Origin: UBA4661 sp002405405
Lineage (GTDB): Bacteria > Bacteroidota > Ignavibacteria > Kapaibacteriales > UBA4661
Length of the DNA stretch: 11,164 bases
Direction: 5' to 3'
Assembly (NCBI GenBank): GCA_036847245.1
Contig: DAIUAL010000105.1
Coordinates: 1-11,164, forward strand
Shown here one piece after another: positions 6,798 through 11,164 of this stretch (position 1 is the stretch's first letter; the number at the start of each line of letters is the position of its first letter). The notes under the pieces are model-generated. The model was given only the letters and a program-made list of their open reading frames with translations. It did not search any database and was not told the DNA's origin. A program made the position numbers and the translations under genes.

Positions 6798-8987
6798 TCA
6801 TTCTTTCCTCCCCACCACAAACCATGTGTTCATGCGTCCTTTGCCTTTTACTTCTATCTCGCCCCGATTCTCAAATACATACTTCTCGCGCAATACTTCA
6901 TACACCACTTCGCTCACATGAATTCTCCCCGCCTCCCCATGCGACTCCATTCTACTCGCCGTGTTCACCGTATCGCCCCATAAATCATACGCGAACTTCT
7001 TCTTCCCGATGACTCCCGCTACCACTTCCCCCGTAAGAATACCGATGCGTACTTCTAATGATGTTCCCAATTCTTTGTTCAATCTCTGTAAAACCGCTTG
7101 CATGCCCAAGCCCATCTCTGCCATGCGTTCCACATGATCTTCTATCGGCTCCGGTACACCACCCACCACCATATACGCATCGCCTATCGTTTTGATCTTC
7201 TCTAAACCCAATCGCTCTGCAATCGCATCAAATCCACTGAACACTCTATCGAGTAAACCCACTAATGCCTGTGCGCTCACTTGTTGCGATAACTTCGTAA
7301 ATCCTACCACATCCGAAAACAACACACTCACCGAACCATAATGTTCCGCAATACTTGTTTCACCTCGCTTCATACGCTCGGCTATACTTGCAGGCAAGAT
7401 ATTCAACAACAATGATTCCGACTTATCGCGCTCAATATCTAGTTCTTGGTTGATACGCTCTAATGCATTGCGCTCTTCTTCGATAATGGCTTTTTGTTCT
7501 TGCAGTTCCGTGTTCGCTATTTCTATCTCTCGTGCTTGCTCTGTTTGTACTTCCATTTGACGGCTGATTTCTTCATTGGCATGTTCTAATTCTCGAGTGC
7601 GCTCACGGACTTGTTCTTCCAACTCCTCGCTGTAGCGTGCCAATCGCTTGCGGTCGGAAAGTGCACGTTGAATAAGATTGAATGCGATACTTATCGGTAC
7701 TGCTACTGTAGCGAAAAGCAACATTGAATCAGGTAGTATATCCTGACTCATTATTTTAGATGCCCTTTCAAAAATTCTAAGTATACATACCATTGCTAAT
7801 CCCACTGCCGTAACAAGTTTGTTAATATCGGGCTGTGAACGAAGGTAATAACTACCTACCAAGTACACACCAATCATGCACGTCATAATGCTGAGAAAAT
7901 CAGCACTATGTACTATGTTTGATGTGGACGAAAAAAAATACCTGCCGATTATATACAAGCACATGATGAGAATCTGTACTATGACATGTATAAATGTCGT
8001 CTTTCTTTCAGAATAAATCAGAATGCAAAAAAATAAACTTGAAAGATTACTAACCCATGATATAGGGTTTAACACGTAAACAATGAGTGAAGAAATGTCA
8101 TGGTCGTGTGCATTAAGCCTGTAATACTGATCAAAAATTTTGGGGACATTGTGTATTAGCAATACTGTTAAAAAAATATAGAAAGCACGAGTCAAGATGT
8201 CTTCTTTGTTAAACCATGATAGATAACCTAAAAAAAACCATACGACAAAAAGTACACCCACTGAGAATGTTCTGACGGACAATCTTCTGCCCCTTTCGCC
8301 TACTACATTACTATCACTGTTCATGGCATGATTATTCTTCATGCCTAATGTTAAATAAAGACCGAATCGTGCTTTCTCCTGTACTGTTTTTAACCATCCG
8401 AACCATTGTTGGACTGTACTCCGATTCGCACTCAATACCCGAATACTCATCGTAATATCACCATGAGAAGCGATGGGTATAAAGATATTTGAAGACTCTA
8501 TCTTCATATCTCGATAATCATTATTTGTGTAAAGACTTGAATGATCAATGACGGCAAACAAAGAATCGTACAGATATATTTCTGCCCCACCAAATGGTAT
8601 AGCTATGCTGAGTTGGGCAACTACAGTAGGAGCAATCGTTGAATCAAAAATCATATGCACCCGCATCCATGCTATACCATCGCGCATGAGCCGGCGACCT
8701 GCAGTGTCATTCTTTATTCTCTGCCACTTGCTGTCATCATAGTCCGATTTCGACCATGCCATATCATCACCTGCATGATAGCGGAATATTACCGAGTCTA
8801 AACTGAATCCTTTATCGAGCATGGCTTTGGTGATATACAGTGTATCTCCTCGCTGTTGTGCAGACACACTCGGTGTGCTCTGTCCATGCAGAGGCATGAC
8901 TAAAAACATACAAACAAGGATGATAGCGAGATGTATGACGCGGTGATACATAGCAGTGTTGATGTGATAATGATAGTATAGAATCAT
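6798..8987 (-). CDS. Receptor-like class III adenylate cyclase with 7 TM segments
   Basis: The protein (729 residues) would make cAMP at the inner membrane in response to a periplasmic signal. Order: signal peptide (hydrophobic 17-32), periplasmic jelly-roll-like domain (about 36-235, with MAWSKSDYDDSKW and GIAWMRVHM), seven likely TM helices (about 238-258, 265-285, 300-325, 331-352, 363-383, 388-406, 420-440), a coiled coil (about 445-525), the linker LLLNILPASIAERM, and the cyclase domain (550-729). Catalytic residues are present: metal Asp559 (FSDVVGFT) and Asp603 (KTIGDAYM), adenine-selecting Lys599 and Asp668 (YDLWGDTVN), and transition-state Asn675 and Arg679. Lys and Asp at the selector sites argue for ATP over GTP. 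The layout resembles 7TMR-DISM receptors. A second start, ATG at 8951, gives a shorter signal peptide; a weak GGA precedes the first. It is convergent with the T9SS protein gene; no regulator lies adjacent. Confidence 0.93.
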   Translation of the reverse strand: MILYYHYHINTAMYHRVIHLAIILVCMFLVMPLHGQSTPSVSAQQRGDTLYITKAMLDKGFSLDSVIFRYHAGDDMAWSKSDYDDSKWQRIKNDTAGRRLMRDGIAWMRVHMIFDSTIAPTVVAQLSIAIPFGGAEIYLYDSLFAVIDHSSLYTNNDYRDMKIESSNIFIPIASHGDITMSIRVLSANRSTVQQWFGWLKTVQEKARFGLYLTLGMKNNHAMNSDSNVVGERGRRLSVRTFSVGVLFVVWFFLGYLSWFNKEDILTRAFYIFLTVLLIHNVPKIFDQYYRLNAHDHDISSLIVYVLNPISWVSNLSSLFFCILIYSERKTTFIHVIVQILIMCLYIIGRYFFSSTSNIVHSADFLSIMTCMIGVYLVGSYYLRSQPDINKLVTAVGLAMVCILRIFERASKIMSQDILPDSMLLFATVAVPISIAFNLIQRALSDRKRLARYSEELEEQVRERTRELEHANEEISRQMEVQTEQAREIEIANTELQEQKAIIEEERNALERINQELDIERDKSESLLLNILPASIAERMKRGETSIAEHYGSVSVLFSDVVGFTKLSQQVSAQALVGLLDRVFSGFDAIAERLGLEKIKTIGDAYMVVGGVPEPIEDHVERMAEMGLGMQAVLQRLNKELGTSLEVRIGILTGEVVAGVIGKKKFAYDLWGDTVNTASRMESHGEAGRIHVSEVVYEVLREKYVFENRGEIEVKGKGRMNTWFVVGRKE

Positions 8988-9054
8988 TTACAATCCGAGA
9001 AGTTACTCTGTATTCACATCAAATACAAGGAGGGTGTCATCACGTTGTCCACGG

Positions 9055-9082
9055 GTAGAGACGCAGGGCATTGCGTCTCTAC
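9055..9082. repeat. Perfect 11-bp hairpin of the GTAGAGACGC family
   Basis: GTAGAGACGCA (9055-9065) and TGCGTCTCTAC (9072-9082) are exact complements with a 6-nt loop (GGGCAT). The sequence shares the AGAGACGC/GCGTCTCT arm with the palindrome at 5166-5189. Palindromes of this type are dispersed in several bacterial genomes. It lies between the lycopene cyclase stop and the adenylate cyclase start; with no T-run on either side it is a poor intrinsic terminator, but the hairpin could affect mRNA ends. Confidence 0.75.
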
Positions 9083-9114
9083 GCAACCTGTTCATTGATC
9101 ATGACCCGCCTGAG

Positions 9115-9822
9115 TTATTCCTTAGCCCGCCACCGCCTATGTAGGTATTCGTAGAGTATGGTTACAAGCAGAATATGTCCCCAGCCATATACATAGTCTT
9201 CTATCGGAATGGTGATAATGCGTATATCAAGTTGGTACTGCGGATCGTAAATCAGCACCGGACGTGCTGTGAGATACCAATTAAAGATGGTCGTACAAAG
9301 CCCTACCACCAAAACATACACAGCAGTACGCGCTTGCAAAAAGATATTCGTGTGCAGTTGCCGGTCAAGAAAAGTATAACTCCCTATAGCAATCAGCACT
9401 AAGCCCGTGTACTCTTTCCCACTGCGTAATAGCAGAATACCAATAGGCAATAAGGAGAAGAGCAGAACACGAATCCACTCTTTACCGATATGATACCCAC
9501 CATACTGACCGGGCAGAAATGCTCGTAAATTTTCATAGATGAATAAACACGAATATGGCACTGTTACGAAAAACATCCACTCTTCAATGGGCAGTTTCCA
9601 CCAACGCATATCTAGGGTATAGAGCGGATTAAAAAACCAGTGCCTGCCCGTAACAGCACTATCCCACACGATGTATGGAATCATACCCCCAAGAACCGCA
9701 GGGAACACATATCGCCACTGCCGAGAAAACTGAATCCGCTTCTCAAAGCTCATGAGAAGCGGACCAATGATAACAATCAGATTGAAGAGTAGATATTCGA
9801 ATTTCATAGCGTAATAAAACAT
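9115..9822 (-). CDS. Lycopene cyclase, CrtYcd-type integral membrane protein
   Basis: This enzyme closes the ends of lycopene to make beta- or gamma-carotene in the membrane. The protein is made of two homologous halves, the fused form of the heterodimeric CrtYc/CrtYd cyclases. Half one has WDSAVTGRHWFFNP and PIEEWMFFVTVPY; half two has IPIEDYVYGWGHILLV. The paired PIEE/PIED motifs are the family signature. Several hydrophobic helices span the length. The frame is open to a GTG at 9855, but the ATG at 9822 has a good Shine-Dalgarno (AAGGA at 9829-9833, 6-nt spacing), giving 235 residues, the usual size; the ATG at 9807 (MKFEYLL) is the alternative. No other carotenoid genes are visible, so the rest of the pathway must be elsewhere. 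It shares direction with the RmlD-like gene upstream, but a structured repeat separates them. Confidence 0.9.
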   Translation of the reverse strand: MFYYAMKFEYLLFNLIVIIGPLLMSFEKRIQFSRQWRYVFPAVLGGMIPYIVWDSAVTGRHWFFNPLYTLDMRWWKLPIEEWMFFVTVPYSCLFIYENLRAFLPGQYGGYHIGKEWIRVLLFSLLPIGILLLRSGKEYTGLVLIAIGSYTFLDRQLHTNIFLQARTAVYVLVVGLCTTIFNWYLTARPVLIYDPQYQLDIRIITIPIEDYVYGWGHILLVTILYEYLHRRWRAKE

Positions 9823-9828
9823 CAATCG

Positions 9829-9833
9829 TCCTT
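9829..9833 (-). promoter_or_regulatory. Ribosome binding site fixing the lycopene cyclase start
   Basis: AAGGA on the minus strand stands 6 nt before the ATG at 9822. Most other genes in the window lack a clear Shine-Dalgarno, so this one decides between the three candidate starts at 9855, 9822 and 9807. Confidence 0.6.
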
Positions 9834-9847
9834 GCACTTCAAGCAAC

Positions 9848-9936
9848 AACCTCACCCAGTCCTACGGACAGCCCTCTCCTCGAAGGAGAGGGCAGATTTC
9901 AGCAATCGCGTCAGCGTTGTGAAATCGGGTGAGGTT
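9848..9936. repeat. Nested inverted-repeat element (CCTCACCC / CCCTCTCC type)
   Basis: Outer arms AACCTCACCC (9848-9857) and GGGTGAGGTT (9927-9936) are exact complements. Inside are GTCC-TAC-GGAC (9859-9869), a 10-bp hairpin GCCCTCTCCT / AGGAGAGGGC (9871-9880 and 9884-9893, 3-nt loop), and GATTTC/GAAATC (9895-9900 and 9921-9926). The whole 89 bp can fold into a branched cruciform. CCTCACCC...CCCTCTCC...GGTGAGG elements are a widely seen interspersed repeat type. It lies just before the lycopene cyclase Shine-Dalgarno, so it would be in that gene's leader if transcribed from upstream. Confidence 0.8.
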
Positions 9937-9970
9937 TGCAAAAAACTTCAGAGACATTATCGAAAAATAC

Positions 9971-10876
9971 TCAACGTTTTTCGGTGAGCATTCGTTTGAA
10001 TGAGATTTCAAGCGGTGTACATCGCCAACCGGTAGCTTTCATCAGTTTTTCGGCATTCAGCGTTACATCACGTACACGTGTGGTATAATTTGGTACATCA
10101 CGCATGCACAAAGGACGAACATTCGATACAGGGATATTTGCCATACTGCAATAACGTTGAACAAATTCCACACGATTCATCGCTTCGGCTCCCGCCACAT
10201 GAAAGAGTTCACCAAAGACACGATCCTGCACAATCTTCTCAACCGCCACAGCAATATCTTCCACAAAAATCGGGGTACGAAATTGATCGAGAAAAAGTGT
10301 TGGCGATTGGTCGCGCTTGAGTGCCTCAACAGCAAACTGAGGAAACCCATTTGTCCACGGCATTCCATTGGCATACATGAGCGAGCACCGCAATACGGAC
10401 CATTTAGCAAATTGCCTCTGCTCCATAATCATGCGTTCAGCTTCCAATTTCAAGCGTCCGTACTCGATAATCGGACGTGCAATATCGGATTCGTTGTAAT
10501 TCCCTTTGCCTCCATCAAAAACCAAATCCGTTGATAAAAACACAAAGGGGATATTGAGTGCCGCAGACGCATTGAACACATTTTGCGTAGCACCGACATT
10601 GATTTCGCGGGCACGCTTAGGATTTTGTTCACACATCATCGGCTGGGAATATGCCGCCGCATGAATGACCACATCGGGCTTGTGTTGTGCAATCGTGCGC
10701 ACAACCGTTTCAGGATGCAACACATTCAATTCAACAAAGGGAATTTTTGCAAAATGCCGTTCGTACTTTGCCGGATCGCTCGAGCACGCTACGACACTAT
10801 ATCCCTGCCGCAAGTAATACCGTGCGGCATTGTACCCAAAGAACCCACTACCACCTGTAATAAGAATTTTTTTCAT
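9971..10876 (-). CDS. Sugar-nucleotide reductase/epimerase, RmlD-like extended SDR
   Basis: The 301-residue protein is an extended short-chain dehydrogenase/reductase related to dTDP-4-dehydrorhamnose reductase. It has an N-terminal Rossmann motif ITGGSGFFG (residues 6-14), DVVIHAAAYSQPMMCE (the RmlD-like region around 68-83), the catalytic Ser-Thr-Asp in FLSTDLVFDG (115-117) and the catalytic YGRLK (Tyr139, Lys143). The STDLVFDG string is close to RmlD. True rhamnose operons also contain rmlABC, none of which is visible, so the substrate could be another NDP-sugar. The ATG at 10876 follows the M20 peptidase stop by 4 bp and has a Shine-Dalgarno (AGGGA, 10884-10888) inside the last codons of that gene, so the two are translationally coupled. 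Family is sure; substrate is not. Confidence 0.87.
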   Translation of the reverse strand: MKKILITGGSGFFGYNAARYYLRQGYSVVACSSDPAKYERHFAKIPFVELNVLHPETVVRTIAQHKPDVVIHAAAYSQPMMCEQNPKRAREINVGATQNVFNASAALNIPFVFLSTDLVFDGGKGNYNESDIARPIIEYGRLKLEAERMIMEQRQFAKWSVLRCSLMYANGMPWTNGFPQFAVEALKRDQSPTLFLDQFRTPIFVEDIAVAVEKIVQDRVFGELFHVAGAEAMNRVEFVQRYCSMANIPVSNVRPLCMRDVPNYTTRVRDVTLNAEKLMKATGWRCTPLEISFKRMLTEKR

Positions 10877-10880
10877 CGGC

Positions 10881-11164
10881 TTATCCCTGCTTACTGAGTG
10901 CGGCTAATTCATCGTAGAATCGCACACTTGCCTCGATACCTTTATAAAAATTCTCTAGTGTAAAATGCTCATTCGGCGAATGAAGATTTTCCGAATCCAA
11001 CCCAAATCCCATCAGCACACAAGGCGCATTCAAGACTTGTTGAAATAAGACGGTAATAGGGATGGAACCGCCTCCACGCACCAAATAGGGATCGACACCA
11101 TAGGTTGCTTTCAGTGCATGACTTGCGGCTTTCATGGCGGGAGAATCTATTGGCGTTAAGATTG
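10881..11164 (-). CDS. M20-family metallopeptidase (dipeptidase), C-terminal fragment
   Basis: Only the last 93 or so codons are inside the window; the frame stays open to the right edge. The segment LVRGGGSIPITVLFQQVL, MGFGLDSENLHSPNEHFTLE and a helical end match the C-terminal part of M20/M28-like dipeptidases (CNDP and PepV-like). The GGSIPI turn and the His of NLHSPNE, a zinc ligand in the family, are intact. The enzyme would hydrolyse di- or tripeptides in the cytoplasm or at the envelope; the N-terminus that would show a signal peptide is missing. The stop is 4 bp before the RmlD-like gene, whose ribosome site lies within this gene. An ATG at 11135 is internal, not a start. Confidence 0.87.
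   Translation of the reverse strand, partial: ILTPIDSPAMKAASHALKATYGVDPYLVRGGGSIPITVLFQQVLNAPCVLMGFGLDSENLHSPNEHFTLENFYKGIEASVRFYDELAALSKQG

Noticed and set aside
6436..6921. A plus-strand gene spanning the end of the T9SS protein and the repeat region
   Set aside because: It overlaps two well-supported genes out of frame and translates repeat DNA; no domain or start signal.
9823..9855. GTG at 9855 as the start of the lycopene cyclase
   Set aside because: It lies inside the outer arm of the repeat at 9848-9936, while the ATG at 9822 has a proper Shine-Dalgarno.
5135..9970. CRISPR array or tRNA in the palindromic intergenic segments
   Set aside because: The repeats are single or scattered with no regular spacers, and no cloverleaf or CCA-like end is seen.

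Overview
The window looks like chromosomal DNA from a free-living Gram-negative bacterium of the Bacteroidota/Chlorobiota/Ignavibacteriota/Kapabacteria assemblage. The clearest pointer is the type IX secretion (Por) sorting tail on the protein at 5381-6577. Supporting signs are the lipoproteins, a CrtYcd-type lycopene cyclase, a large membrane-anchored class III adenylate cyclase and mostly weak Shine-Dalgarno sites. The exact phylum is an inference.

Layout. 1-2030 (minus strand) is a drug-efflux type operon in the order tetR, HlyD-like lipoprotein, ABC ATPase; the ATPase runs off the left edge. The order matches the E. coli cecR-ybhG-ybhF-ybhS-ybhR group. A compact operator-like array of three GGTTAA half-sites lies just upstream of tetR. 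2111-3652 (minus) is an XRE/IrrE-like regulator of the ScfR/DUF2083 type. Its reading frame is complete except for one in-frame TAA inside the helix-turn-helix. 3693-5134 (plus) holds a lipoprotein of unknown function followed closely by rsmE, a 16S rRNA methyltransferase. 5381-6577 (plus) is an exported N-formylglutamate-amidohydrolase-fold enzyme with a T9SS tail. 6798-8987 (minus) is a 7-TM receptor-like adenylate cyclase. 9115-9822 (minus) is a lycopene cyclase. 9971-11164 (minus) is a two-gene unit: the C-terminal end of an M20 metallopeptidase (upstream) and an RmlD-like sugar-nucleotide reductase (downstream).

Intergenic DNA. No gap exceeds about 250 bp, and I see no rRNA, tRNA, CRISPR array or insertion sequence. 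Each gap over 100 bp downstream of 5135 carries palindromic interspersed-repeat material: GAGACGC palindromes (5166-5189 and 9055-9082), a CTTCGACTGGCTCAG element (near 5288-5313), a TGTCATTGCGAGC-type element (6636-6755) and a nested CCTCACCC/CCCTCTCC element (9848-9936).

The genes do not form one pathway. Most are housekeeping, envelope or sensory functions placed side by side. I found no convincing undescribed multi-gene system. The items most worth checking are the nonsense codon in the XRE regulator, the T9SS-exported amidohydrolase, the altered Walker A motif of the ABC ATPase and the tetR operator array.
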